DNA from: Lactifluus volemus
Taxonomy: Eukaryota; Basidiomycota; Agaricomycetes; Russulales; Russulaceae
Length of the DNA stretch: 64,000 nt
Direction of reading: 5' to 3'
Assembly: GCA_022376515.1 (NCBI GenBank)
Contig: WTXI01000004.1
Coordinates: forward strand, 558,001 to 622,000
Translations under genes and position numbers: made by a program
The notes under the pieces: model-generated
Database searches by the model: none
Told to the model about the DNA's origin: nothing
What the model saw: the letters and a program-made list of their open reading frames with translations, nothing else
Shown: piece by piece, positions 23,546-35,160 of the stretch
Numbering within the stretch: the stretch's first letter is position 1
Layout of the letters: each line of letters begins with the position of its first letter

Positions 23546-24189
23546 GTTCAGCTTGTTCCGGCTTCGGCGGAGCGCCGCTCGTTGCCGTTCTTGTGGTGTA
23601 TTACAAGTTACGTACAATGACTGCTACTGTACGACAGTACTATATCCAACCCTTCCTTAGTATTAGAACTAGAGGCGGAGGTAGAGGCACCACAGACAGC
23701 ACAGTATGAAATCCTTGGCCCCGGTGGCATCTTTCGATCACGTGCCAGTCAGTTGCTCACACAGTCAGTCACCCTTCGTTCGTTCGTTCTCCGTCGTCAT
23801 GCCTCCATGCTTGCAGTTGCTACGAATGTGAAACTTTCAAGCTAATAATACCTCTCCATTCTCACCTTCCGCCGATCGTCACTGGTCTAAGTACTAACGC
23901 CGCAAAATCGATACGTCTTCTGTATAGAAAACCGACATTTACCGAACGCAACTTATACCACGCTGGCAGGATACGTGATAATCGCTAGTTTGGTGTTTTC
24001 TTTTGTCCTTCTTTTTACTGCAGGCGCTGAGGCGAATGTATGCATGATGTAGGTACGAGGAAAGGATAGTATCGGTGCATGAAGCTGGAGCGCGAGAAGG
24101 AGAAGGGTATCGAACAGATGACACCAACTGGTACAATACCCGTGGTGCGTCTGTAATTTTTTTTTTTGAATTTCCGTACTTTCAATTCA

Positions 24190-24390
24190 ACCGGCCTACA
24201 GCTCCGTGGTAAAGACCCACTTATTGATGCTGTCCGTGAGTATCTTGCAAATCCCGCGGAGTTTGAGGTTGTGCCTCATTGCGCCCCCAGTTTGGCTCGT
24301 TCTGGCCGTGGCGGCGCTCGTCGCGATTGCGTTCAAGCTGTGGAAGGAGATTGGGGTAGCTCACGTATATTAGGTATACGAGGATAGCTT
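24190..24390 (+). other. Coding-like segment with possible transmembrane stretch
   Basis: PLIDAVREYLANPAEFEVV is followed, after a one-frame slip, by PPVWLVLAVAALVAIAFKLW, a strongly hydrophobic stretch ending in charged residues like a membrane anchor. The slip may be a decay frameshift or an unrecognised intron. It is related to 23440-23545. Family unknown. Confidence 0.35.
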
Positions 24391-24494
24391 GAAAATGGGT
24401 CAGTCTATCTTTCACGCGGAATGACGAGGATGGCGGCGCTTGGTAGGATACCCTTTGACTCAAGATGAAAGCTCCGTGTCTTTTTCAACATGTC

Positions 24495-24900
24495 ACAGTA
24501 TTTGTCTTCCGTTCAATGCTGGGCTGTACTCACCAAACCCCTCACATGGACGGACGACGGGGCGGCGGCTGCGAGTTTCCCGTTACTATTTATACAGAAG
24601 CTAAGCTCGACGTTCTCCGAGTCGAACAGTGAATTCACGTGCAGTTCTCCGTCACTTGTGCTTCCGCCCTTCAACACAACTAGAACTCCCTGCTCACCTC
24701 AATGCCCCACAATCACATCCAGCTCTGGCGTAAAGGATACCGCATGGTCGTGGTCGGCGGGGCGATGCGACGCAACAAGATGTAGTGATGGGACCGCACC
24801 TGAACCTGCGCAAATTGGCGAGGTGACTATGGTGTGGTTCATTAGTATCGTAGCCGCTCTTATTCGTCCTTTACAGAACATGGCTAGCACCCCCCGTTAC
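24495..24900 (-). other. Minus-strand coding-like stretch, unidentified
   Basis: Read on the minus strand, one frame gives SLHLVASHRPADHDHAVSF and then ELDVIVGH up to a stop near 24698. A second frame continues with VVLKGGSTSDGELHVNSLF and ELSFCINSNGKLAAAAPSS. The composition looks like real protein, but stops separate the parts and no start or family is visible. It could be two exons or a relic. Confidence 0.3.
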
Positions 24901-25149
24901 TCCGCCGTCAATGTGGTGTCTCACAGTATATATAGTCCTCAGGGACCTTGTGAGATGTTTTGATGATGCTCTCTTCATAGCGGATGAAGAGACTTTGGAG
25001 AAACGTAACTTTTATTCGCAATTTCATACCACACAGACACATATTTGGCCCAAATAGCTACTATTTATCTGCATAGACCTCCGGCATTTAAAAAAAATCC
25101 AAATCCCAGATCAGAGGGGTTCAGGGGGCTGTGCGCAGCATTGTCTGTC

Positions 25150-25197
25150 GGCGAGGAAAATAGACGCCGGCGTCCCATTTTAGTATAGCTCAGCGCC
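25150..25197 (+). promoter_or_regulatory. Conserved upstream element, copy P3
   Basis: Near-identical to the P1 element (GCGAGGAAAATAGACGCCGG to TTTTAGTATAGCTCAGCGCC), ending about 145 bp before the copy P3 start codon. Confidence 0.45.
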
Positions 25198-25342
25198 GGG
25201 GGTCCAATGACACCCGTGACCAGCGCCACACATCATGATGAGGCTACCGCCACATTTATGGATGAGGTCTATTAGTACTGTACCGCCAGTGTACACAGTG
25301 AACTCTTCAATCACATCCAAGTCATTGCTCACCTCCTTGAAA

Positions 25343-26939
25343 ATGCCTGGTTGCTGCTCTACCATAACCCATCCCTCCTTCATTAAAAGACTCGCCGGCG
25401 GCCGACGTGAACCAAGTCGTGAGTTTTAGATCTTTGTATCCCCTGTGTGACTCTCATCTGTTCACAAGCTTGCGAATTAATAGGGCTCAACAGCAATAGA
25501 CACACACATACTAATCCCAGTCACGGTACCCATATCCTCAACGTTGACGTGCTTCTTAATATCTTTGATCTCTATCGGCTGGCCAATCCAGAAGAATATT
25601 ACGATGGAAACACGCTGATCATTGCCTGGACCCACCAACGTTGGTGGTACAAATTGGTGCATGTTTGTCGACAGTGGCGAAATATCATTCTTCAATCACC
25701 ATCTCTGCTCGACCTTCATCTCGTCTGCACGCATGGCGTGCCTGTAACGAAAATGTTGGCACATTCACCACGTCTCCCACTTATCATCTCCTACAATTGC
25801 ACCGACCAGAATTCCGTGTTAACAGCTAAAGATAAATCGGGTATACTTCTCGCACTCTCACACCGCGGTCGCGTGCGTCGTATTTTGCTTTGGATGCTCC
25901 CAAATCTAGGCAAGTTCATCACGGCTATGGAGGGTCAATTCCCAGTTCTGGAACGCATGAATATCCATTCTCAAACTGAAGCGGTTCTTCCTGTAACATT
26001 TCAAGCCCCCAATATACGCCACCTTGGGCTGACGACGGCTTCCCTTCCAATTCGATCACCCTTACTCACAACTACTACGAAACTCGCCTATCTCAATCTT
26101 AGCGAAATCCCCGTATCTGCCTATTTCTCCCCAAGTCACTTACTTTCCCGACTTTCATCTATACCCCAGCTGGAGATACTGACCATTAAGTGTCACTCTC
26201 CTCTTCCAAACCGTGATGTTGAGAAGCAACTCCATACCCCCCAAGTCACACTTCCTAACCTACGTCGATTTGTATTCCGAGGCACCGCCACATATCTGGA
26301 TGGCCTTGTTGATCGGATCAGCGCCCCTTCTCTCAGCCATCTTAGTGCCTATCTTTTTAGTGAAACCCCGGTTCTTTTTAGTGAAATCCCGATTACCACT
26401 CCGAGCCCGCACCTCCGGCATTTCCTGCAATCATGTCAGGGTCTCACAATTAGCGTCAAAGTCACGTGGATTTCGTCCAATTAGACGGGGCTACTACGAG
26501 GTTCCCACTGTTGAAGTTGCGCATTCAGTGGTAGCGTCCGCGGTGGATCTCGTCAGTGCACTTTCACCCGTACTTTTTGTCGTGAAGAAAGTCACACTCA
26601 CCGACGACGTTATCTATCGATCGCTAGCACGAAGCAATGATGTCGAGGGCCGAAGACAGTGGCGTGAACTCCTCAGGCCGTTCACCAATGTTAAGGTTTT
26701 TGATGTGGAAGGTCTACCAAGTCTTCCATTCCTTACTACCTGCAGAAGGAGCGCCACCACTAGAGCTCCTGCAGAAACTTGAAGAGGTTAGATATTATGG
26801 ATGGCTCGATGCTCTGAATCGGGACGCAGTTACTGCATTCGTTGATGCGCGGCGAAGGGTAGCGGGCCATCTTCTTAGCATGAAAATGGTGAAATATTTC
26901 ATGTTCCCCGATGGCTCAGACTCGGGCGTGAATTCATGA
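25343..26939 (+). pseudogene. F-box/LRR-like family copy P3, frameshifts in the C-terminal half
   Basis: Exon 1 is 25343-25418 (MPGCCSTITHPSFIKR), the intron 25419-25483, and exon 2 starts at 25484. The N-terminal two thirds are open: HILNVDVLLNIFDLYR, HQRWWYKLVHVCRQWRN, FQAPNIRHLGLTT. It also carries a small in-frame repeat of a SETPV-like unit near 26370. The frame breaks near 26470, a stop follows near 26530, and it shifts again near 26715. The last segment (LLPAEGAPPLELLQKLEEV, then SDSGVNS) ends at 26939. The F-box part could still be made, but the full protein cannot. Confidence 0.78.
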
Positions 26940-28743
26940 GCGGCAGGTACAGCCTGTACAGGTGAGCGCTGCATACACGGACCTAATACATGTGGAACTC
27001 AATGTCCATCTCACTAGCGTTCACACTTACTGGCATGTTGATGACTATGACACACCCCTTCTTTTCATTATATTGTTCCAGCTATTATTTAAGACTAGAT
27101 AGCGTGTCGCTGGAATGGTGATGTATGTATTTCCGTGACGATTGTATTGCTTTCTTCAACTATTCTCTTACTGTGCTCGTACCCCTTACGATCTCGTGGA
27201 ATGCTGACTAATTCACTCGACCGTGACGCTGGCCCAGGTTGTTCACTACATCACCTTTCTTTTTTCGTTTTGATCGCCAAGCTCACGAATGTGAAACCCT
27301 CTCCGCGAGATTACACCAACCAACGAACCATTCTTTCCTCTTATTGGACCGACGATCATCACCGACTGGTTAAAGTACCAACGCAATATTGGCATCTAGG
27401 CTCATCGAGCGCATTTTATGCTACGTTGGCAGAATACGCGTAATCATTCCATATTGCGGCTACATTCTGTGACTGGGAGGGACAGGAAATTTATGCGATC
27501 AATATCGTCAACATCCCAGGTGTGTCTGTCGCCATTTTTCTTACTTCGGCTCTTCCGAGCTTACTCTGGTTTGAGTCACGTACTAGTAGATTTCATGATG
27601 GAGGTAGAGCGCGCGCTACGTATGCTTGATGGCGCAGTTGTCTCTCGTCATTTCCTGCTCACGGAACGTTCAGCTTTTGAACCTCCCTCCCTCCTTGTCT
27701 ACAAGTCACGTTTAGTATGGGGGCCTAGTATATCATTTAACAGTAATAAGGCCTTGTAGATGATTGAGCCGTCTCCACCACTCACTGCTACCATGATCAA
27801 ATATCGGTGTGTGCAGTGACCTCATGTCGACGGCGTCTGGCCATTGATTCTGGTAGGGGCGCTGAAAATGGGATGGAGTGGCAAGCGGCATAATGACCTT
27901 CTAGCTCTGCTAGCTGAGCTCACGCGGGAAGTGTCGACTCGGAACCAGTAATATATTGGCAACTTATGCGGCTCGGACCTCGGACCTCGGATTCAAGTCG
28001 CTGCGGCTATGCTTCCATTTCCGGGCCCCTGCGCGCACTATGCCGATGCCCTCCTTATTAGGTTTCATTAGACTCATCATCGCAAACTCGAGGCGGAAGG
28101 CAGAGGCAGCAGACTCAGAAATTCCCAATGCGAATGAGGGCATGGTGACGAGCCAAACCCTGGAGAGTTGCGCAGTGTCTGACTCTGCGATCGTCCAATA
28201 ATCAGCCAGTCATTGCTATGTTCGTTTCACTGGGAGAAGAAACAATGCGCGCCCAAAAAGAGGAAGGGCTGTAATAGTAGGTCCATCTTTGCGGTACAAA
28301 AGACATTCTCCAGCACTGCGGCCTGCGCACAGAGCCGCTTGGCGTTTTGTGAAGTACAGGTTCGTGACGTGCCAGTGGCGTCGGTGGACAGTACTTGAAC
28401 TATTTGTAAGTAGTAAGGTATTGGCCCATCTGCGCTGAACGCTCACATATATGAATATAGATGCGCTTGCGAAGTGTGGAATTGAGGCTACGACAGCGAG
28501 GAATGTGGTCCATGTATTGCCGCTGTTGTTCTCCAAGTCGAGTTTGATTATTAACACTTTCCCATCACACAAATTTGCCAATCACTTATAGCCATAGGCT
28601 CTTGAACCGTGTGTAGACGATGAGGTATTTCGTTGCCTGTCACATAAGCGCTGTATTATGATACGCACGCGATGAACATGGGGGACTGGGTGTATTCGTG
28701 GAGTGCGGCTTATGACTGCAAGACGACTCGGAAGTGTCGTCCG
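26940..28743. other. Duplicated 3' and 5' flanks between P3 and P4
   Basis: No gene supported. It matches the flank after P1 through 27.8 kb and the P1-P2 spacer thereafter. At 27815-27835 it shows the uninterrupted form (GTGTGTGCAGTGACCTCATG) of the site that holds the LINE at 19.1 kb and the Plavaka element at 34.5 kb. Confidence 0.55.
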
Positions 28744-28793
28744 TCGATGAGGAAAATAGACGCCAGCGTCCTATTTTAGTATAGCTCAGCGCC
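28744..28793 (+). promoter_or_regulatory. Conserved upstream element, copy P4
   Basis: Close match to the P1 element (GATGAGGAAAATAGACGCCA to TTTTAGTATAGCTCAGCGCC), ending about 115 bp before the start codon of copy P4. Confidence 0.45.
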
Positions 28794-28906
28794 CAAGGAC
28801 ACCAGCGGATGGAGCACCGTCCACATGAGGCCTACATACTACTAGTAATGTCAGTGCACACCGTGAACTCTTCAATCACATCCAAGTAACTGCCCACCTC
28901 CGTGAA

Positions 28907-30531
28907 ATGCCTGCTTGCTACCTCACCATAAGCCATCCTTCCCTCATTAGAAGGCTCACCGGTGGCCGACGTGATCGAAGTCGTGAGTTCTAATTCTTTG
29001 TCCCTTGTGTCACTGATCTGTTCACAAACTTGCGAATTGAATTGATAGGGCTCAACAAGAATAGACGCGCACCTACTAGTCCGAGTTACGGTATCCATAT
29101 CCTCAACGTTGACGTGCTTCTTAACATATTTGATCTCTATCGGCTGGCCAATCCAGACGAATATTACCGTGACGATGGAGACACGATGGTCGTTTCCTGG
29201 AACAACCAATGTTGGTGGTACAAACTGGTGCATGTTTGTCGACAATGGCGAAATATTATTCTTCAATCACCGTCTCGGCTCGACCTTCATCTCTTCTGCA
29301 CTCATGGTGTGCCTGTAGCGAAAATGTTGGCACATTCACCACCTCTCCCACTCATCATCTCCTACAATTGCACCAACCAGAGTCCCGTGATAACAGCTAA
29401 AGATGAATCGGGTATACTTCTCGCACTCTCACACCGTGATCGCGTGCGTCGTATTCTGCTTTGGCCCGGAATGCTCCCAAATTTAAGCAAGTTCATCACG
29501 GCTATGGACGGCCAATTCCCAGTTCTGGAACGCATGTATATCCATTCTCAGACCGAAGCCGTCCTTCCTATAACGTTTCAAGCCCCCAATCTACGCCACC
29601 TTGGACTGAAAACGGCTTCCCTTCCAATTCGATCACCCTTACTCACAACTACTACGAGACTCACCTATTTCAATCTTCACGAAATCCCAGCATCCGCTTA
29701 TTTCCCCCAAGTTACTTACTCGCCCGACTTTTAGTAATGCTCCAGCTGGAGATACTGACCATTAAATTTCTTTCCCTCTTCACAACCGTGATGTTGAGAG
29801 GCAGCCACTCCATACCCCGAGCACTACCCAAATCACACTTCCTAACCTACGTCGGTTTGTGTTCCGAGGTGCGGCCACATATCTGGATGGCCTTGTTGAT
29901 CGGATCTGCGCCCCTTCCCTCAGCGGCCTTATTGCCTATCTTTTTAATGAACCCCCCTTCCCAGTTCCACGCCTCTCGCATTTCCTGCAATCATCTCAGA
30001 ATCTCAGAATTAGCGCTGTCAAAGTCACGTTCGATGCCAATTCTATCCACTTAGCCGCGGCTACTCCGAGGTTACCCTTCTTGGAGTTGCACATCTCGTG
30101 CGAAAACCTTGACAATCAGGTAGCATTAACTGTGGATATCTTCAGCGCACTTTCCCCCATACTTTCTGTCGTGAAGAAAATCACACTCACCGACAACGCT
30201 ATCTATCGGTCACTATCATCGCGCAATGATATCGACCGGCGAAGACAGTGGCGTGAACTTCTCAGGCCGTTCACCAATGTCAAGGCTATTAATGTGCAAG
30301 GAAATCTCCGGAGACAAAATCTTTCATGCCTTACTACCTGCTGAAGGAGAACCACCACTGGAGCTCCTGCCGAACCTTGAGGAGGTTAGACATTCTGGAG
30401 GGCTCAATGCTCCGAGTCGGGACGCAGTTAGTACCTTCATCGATGCACGAAGGGTTACAGGCCATCTCGTTAGCCTTCGCATGGTGGAATATTTCGTGTT
30501 CCCCGATGACTCGGACTCGGACGTGAATTGA
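28907..30531 (+). pseudogene. F-box/LRR-like family copy P4, three frameshifts
   Basis: Exon 1 is 28907-28982 (MPACYLTISHPSLIRR), the 66-bp intron 28983-29048, then exon 2. F-box: HILNVDVLLNIFDLYR, NQCWWYKLVHVCRQWRN. Frame breaks: near 29708, where a run of six C in relatives is five here; near 29780 between LFTT- and DVERQ-like codons; and near 30310, where an extra base changes NLVDKIF into NLRRQN. The final frame gives ALLPAEGEPPLELLPNLEEV and the usual end SDSDVN at 30531. Each lesion looks like a single-base indel, so decay is moderate. Confidence 0.8.
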
Positions 30532-30808
30532 TCAGCAGTACAGGTGAGCAATGCAGAGACGGACAGTGCTTCTTGATACAAATGTCCATCTCACTGACGT
30601 TCACACTTACTGACATGTTGACTCGGATGACTATGACATGCCCCTTCTCTTCCTTCGATTGTTCCAGCTATAAATTGAGACTAGATAGCGTGTCTCTGTG
30701 GTGTATTCACTGTCATTGCTTTGCCTTCTTTAACCAGTTTTCGCGTAACTTGTACCTCTTACGACTCTTAGCGACATCATCGATTACCGACTGCATATAG
30801 GCTGACAA

Positions 30809-31261
30809 CCTGTATTAGTTACCAACTCAATACACCGGCCGGGCGTCTCTGAGGTTCCCGTCAAATTGACAAGTCCATAAGTTTTCCCGTAGCCAGGTTT
30901 CAGGCCCACTATGTAATGCTAGATCGGTTCTGGTATCACAATAACAACTTCTCACGAAAAGGGAATGTGCCTCACCCTTTTGCATATTGCACCTCAATAA
31001 TGAAATCTGTTTTATCTCACGTACATGTTATTTAAGATTTAATTTGGTCACCAACTCCAGACGAATGCAGCCGACGTCTAACCGCTAATATTGGCCAGTC
31101 GGGCGCAAAATCGTTGTTAATGCAAAGTAGCGCAGGCTAAACCCCGTGTGACATGACTGGAACGATAAGGATAGGATAAATCGATATTTCAATCTATTGG
31201 TTCTTGCTAGTATTCAATCACCTGCAACCGGCTGTATGAGATTTGCTATCTCAATTACAGG
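30809..31261. mobile_element. Candidate MITE-like insertion
   Basis: The left boundary reads CTGACAACCTGTATTAG and the right boundary, reverse-complemented, CTGAGGCAACCTGTAATTGAG: imperfect terminal inverted repeats around CAACCTGTA. The roughly 450-bp interior is AT-rich, non-coding and absent from the equivalent flank after P3. I found no clear target-site duplication, and a deletion accompanies it, so the boundaries are approximate. Confidence 0.4.
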
Positions 31262-32099
31262 TTGCCTCAGGTTACTTCTGTTCTTCTGAGCTTAGTCTGG
31301 TTTGAGTCACGTAGGTTTTATGGAGGTACAGAGCGCGCTGCCGTGCGTATGTGCGATGTCACAGTTTTACTTATGTGCGGAATCTGGTGTACAGGTACGT
31401 TTTCCTGTAACGCTTCATTCGTCCATTTAGACATGAGAATACCTCATCATAGACTCAAATTATCACTGTCGATCGGGAGACACGGGGGTATAAAGTCCCT
31501 TGGAGACCTGGCACGAATCCCATGGCGAATGATCAGCTAGATCCAGGCAAAGCTCCGTATACCGGCTACTTCTGTTCAGCTCCCCATTCCCACGGAGACC
31601 TAGCTCGAGGATGATGTTGACTTTGTCCTGATTGAAGGAATGAGATATCGCCAGAGTCACAAAGAGGCGCCAGGTTTTTATTACCAAACATTCGCCGAGC
31701 AGTTAACCATCAATCCTTAATCCTCGTGATCGAGGTCGGCTAGTCGATATAGATTAAAGTCTGCTGCTCTATCGGGATTGTCATCCAACATCACGCGGTT
31801 TGCTCGACAACTATTTGAAGCGCACGATGGTCTCTAGGGCTATCGTGACCTCCCAGAACGTTTAATATGACGGATATACTCGATATTTTGATGTTTGTTT
31901 GCCCGGACTGAACTTTTCTACCAGTCCACCCGCGTCTCTTGGTGCTGAATATGACAGTAACCAGAGCCAGTGTCGATTCGGGCTTGGGACAAATGGATGC
32001 TGAGATTTTAATATTACGAACTTGGTAGCATGCGTAGGATCCTAGACCACTGCACGAGGCACAGGTCATGAAATGCAAGAGTCATAGTTTCTGTCCGTC
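31262..32099. other. Duplicated flank upstream of P5
   Basis: About 31262-31360 continues the F-box 3' flank (compare 27520-27640). About 31797-31880 matches the distal 5' flank of P1. Short open frames here are not supported as genes. Confidence 0.45.
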
Positions 32100-32150
32100 G
32101 ACGAGGAGAATAGACGCCAGCCTCAGCGCCCATTTTAGTATAGCTCAAGC
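32100..32150 (+). promoter_or_regulatory. Conserved upstream element, copy P5
   Basis: The P1-type element with rearranged middle (GACGAGGAGAATAGACGCCA, an extra CTCAGCGCC, then TTTTAGTATAGCTCA), ending about 110 bp before the start codon. Confidence 0.4.
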
Positions 32151-32260
32151 CTGAGCGCTGAGCGCCTAAAAACAAGGACACCCTTATTATAGTATAGCCA
32201 GTGTTCATCCGAGTCGTGAGCTTTTCAATCACATCCGAGTCATTGCTCACCTCCCTGAAT

Positions 32261-33800
32261 ATGTTTGGTTACTTCTCTACCATAAGCCATCCTTCCCTCT
32301 TCAGAAGGCTCATAGGTGGCCAACGTGAACCAAGTCGTGAGTCCTAAATCTTTGCGTCCCCCTTTGTGTCCCTGATCTGTTCACAAACTTGCAATTATAG
32401 GGCTCAATAGCAACAGACGCGCTCACCTACTAGTTCGACTCAAGGAATACACACCCTCAACGTCGACGTGCTTCTTAATATATTTGATCTCTATCGGCTG
32501 GCCAAACCAGACGAATATCACGATGGAAAATTGATGGTCGTTGCCTGGGTCCGGCAATGTTGGTGGCACAAACTGGTGCATGTTTGTCGACAATGGCGAA
32601 ATATTATTCTTCAATCACCATCTCTGCTCGACCTTCATCTCTTATGCACTCATGGTGTGCCTGTAGCGAAAATGTTGGCACATTCACCACCTCTGCCCCT
32701 TATCATCGCCTACGATCACACCGACCAGAGTCCCGAGATAGATGAATCGGGTATACTTCTAGCACTTTCGCACCGTGATCGCGTGCGTCGTGTATTTTTG
32801 AGGAAGCTCCCAAATTTAGGCAAGTTCACCACGGTTATGGACGGTCAATTCCCAATTCTGGAACGCATGTATATCGATTCTCGGACCGCATTGGACCTTC
32901 CTGTAACGTTTCAAGCGCCCAATCTACGCCATCTCGGACTGTGGGGGGCTTACCTTCCAATTGGATCACACTTACTCACAACTACTACGAGACTCACCTA
33001 TCTCAATCTTCCAATGCATCCGCCTATTTCCCTCCAAGTTACCTACTTGCCGGACTTTCAGTATGCCCAGCTGGAGATACTGACCATCAGATTTGAATCC
33101 TTTCCTCTCACCCTGATTTTAGGAGGCAGCCACCCATACCCCGAGCATTACACAGGTCACACTTCCTAACCTACGTCGGTTCGTGTTCCAAGGTGCGGCC
33201 ACATATCTGGATGGCCTTGTTGATCGGATCAGCGCCCCTACGCTCAACAGCCTTAGTGTCTGTCTTCATAGTAAAATCCCTGTTACTATCCCCCACCTCT
33301 CGCATTTCCTACATTCATCTGAGAATCTCAGATTTAGCGCTGTCAAAGTCACTTTCAAAGTGAAATCTGTCCATATAGACGCGACTACTTTGAGGTTCCC
33401 CTACTCGGAGTTGCACATCGTGTGCCTGTGCAGTTACCCTGATAGGCAGGTAGCGTCTGTGGTGCATACCTTCAGAGCACTTTCACTCGTACTTTCTGTC
33501 GTAAAGAAAGTCACACTCACTGACAGCGTTATCAATCGATCACTAGCATGGCGCCATGACCGGCGAAGACAGTGGCGTGAACTTCTCAGGCCGTTCACCA
33601 ATGTCAAGGCTATTAAAGTGCAAAGAAATCTCGTCGACACAATCTTTCATTCCTTACTACCTGCCGAAGGAGAACCACCACTGGAGCTCCTGCCGAACCT
33701 TGAGGAGGTTAGATGTCCTGGGAGCTCGATGCCCCGAGTCGGGAGGCAATTACTGCATTCATCGATGCACGAAGGGTAGCAGGCCATCTCGTTAGCACTG
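32261..33800 (+). pseudogene. F-box/LRR-like family copy P5, frameshifted and 3'-truncated
   Basis: Exon 1 is 32261-32336 (MFGYFSTISHPSLFRR), intron 32337-32400. Early in exon 2 one base is missing (GCGC where P1 has GCGGC, near 32420), which throws the F-box out of frame. The F-box itself is recognisable (VDVLLNIFDLYR, RQCWWHKLVHVCRQWRN). Another deletion near 33013 and one near 33722 shift the frame again. The last codons after GHLVS are deleted at about 33800, where the sequence jumps to the 3' flank. Copy P5 is therefore among the more decayed members. The Plavaka element sits 750 bp downstream. Confidence 0.78.
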
Positions 33801-34543
33801 CAGAGACAGATCTAATAGAAGTGGGACAAAATGCTAGTGCGTCTTGATACAAATGTCCATCGTGATCTCACTAGCGTTCACACTTGCTGGCATGTTGATG
33901 ACTATGACCATACCCCTTCTCTTCCTTCGATTGTTCCAGCTATGACTTAAGACTAGATTGCGTGTCTCTGTGGTGTATTCATTACCATTGTTTTGCCTTC
34001 CTCAACCAGTTTTCATGTAACTTGTACCTCTAACGATCTCGTGTTCTCTTGACACCACTTTTCTTTCATTCTTATCACGAATGTGAACCCTCACGGCGAG
34101 ATTACACTAACGAATCACACGCGCTTTATGCTACGCTGGCAGAATACGCGTTGTCATTCCAGAGTGCGGCTACATTCTGTGACTGGGAGGGACAGGAAAT
34201 GTATGCGATCAATATCATCAACATTCCCTGGTGGGTCTCTCACCATTTTTTCTTTTTCGATTCTTCCGAGCTTACTCTGGTTTGAGTCCCGTAGATTTTA
34301 TGATGGAGGTAGAGCGCGCGCTGCGTATACTTGATGGCGCAGTTTTTCGGATTGTCAGTCTCTCATCATTTCCTGCCCACCGGAACGTTCAGCTTTCGAC
34401 TCGGACTGGAACTTCCCTCCTTCCTTGTCTACAAGTCACGTTTAGTATGGGGGCCTAGCATATCATTGAATAGTAATAAGGTCTTGTAGATGATTGAGCC
34501 GTCTCCACCACTCACTGCCACCATGATCAAACATCGGTGTGTG
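33801..34543. other. Duplicated 3' flank of copy P5 up to the Plavaka insertion
   Basis: No gene. It matches the flanks after P1 and P3 up to GTGTGTGCAG at 34546, where the transposon interrupts it; the same flank resumes at 42260. Confidence 0.55.
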
Positions 34544-34546
34544 CAG

Positions 34547-34561
34547 CATCAGCAAAATGAT
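34547..34561 (+). repeat. Left terminal inverted repeat of the Plavaka element
   Basis: CATCAGCAAAATGAT, perfect complement of the right end. It directly follows GTGCAG of the host flank. Confidence 0.85.
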
Positions 34562-34800
34562 TTGTGACTGGCGTTACTAGACTAGGTCACCTAGTCACGT
34601 CTAGTTGCCAAGTTTGGCACCTAGACCCAGCGGACTTGCCGAGGCCAGTACGCGCGATACTGGCTCTAGGTGGGCCAGTATTGCATCTGGCACTAGTTTC
34701 GTGTCTAGGGCTAGTTTTTCACCTAGGACTAGTTTCTCACCTAGGACTACTGTCTTATCTAGGGCTAGTTTTTCACCTAGCTTCAGTCATCGCACTGGGA
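34562..34800. repeat. Left subterminal CTAG-rich array
   Basis: About 15 CTAG-containing motifs in 240 bp, including a tandem run of roughly 21-bp units around TTTTTCACCTAGGACTAG (34700-34780). Subterminal motif arrays in CACTA-like elements bind transposase; that role is inferred here. The right end carries a similar array in a different arrangement. Confidence 0.65.
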
Positions 34801-35160
34801 CTATTCCCTTGTACTGGGAAATTATGAATGCAGTTTTACTTATTTTCACACGCTCATGTCCGAATTAGGCAAGCATTGTCATTTGAAATAACTAAGATAA
34901 GATCACGACGACTATGGAACATCAAGAGAGCATCAGAATGTCAGAATTAAGTTCAATTAACTGTCCAGACTCGGGGATTCACAAAATAACGACGAAAACG
35001 TGGGGGTCAGCGGCAGGGTATCTGAGATCGACGCGTAACAGCGCAACACGGGGACCGGAACATAATGGCGCTAACTTGAACGTGGGGATCGGCCGCAGGG
35101 TATCTGGAATCGATGTGCAATGGCGTAACATGAGGACCGGCAGTATCTGGGATCAATCGA

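Larger units (their letters stand above)
23106..25149. other. Gene-poor interval with several coding-like scraps
   Basis: It starts as the duplicated F-box 3' flank (to about 23400) and then diverges. It holds two related short segments (listed at 23440 and 24190) and a minus-strand coding-like stretch (listed at 24495). A run of 11 T near 24160 followed by GAATTT could be another retroposed 3' end, but no duplication was found around it. Confidence 0.4.

Noticed and set aside
24157..24180. Run of T followed by GAATTT as a second LINE insertion
   Set aside because: No target-site duplication and no coding or UTR likeness to the LINE at 19.1 kb.
24166..24387. Likeness of AVREYLANPAEF to the C-terminal region of ribosomal protein P0
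   Set aside because: Only a short helix-like string agrees; the Ala-rich hinge and acidic tail of P0 are absent and a hydrophobic stretch follows.
28216..28581. Minus-strand 121-codon frame in the flank between P3 and P4
   Set aside because: The homologous flank at 20.3-20.7 kb disrupts this frame, so it is not conserved as coding sequence.
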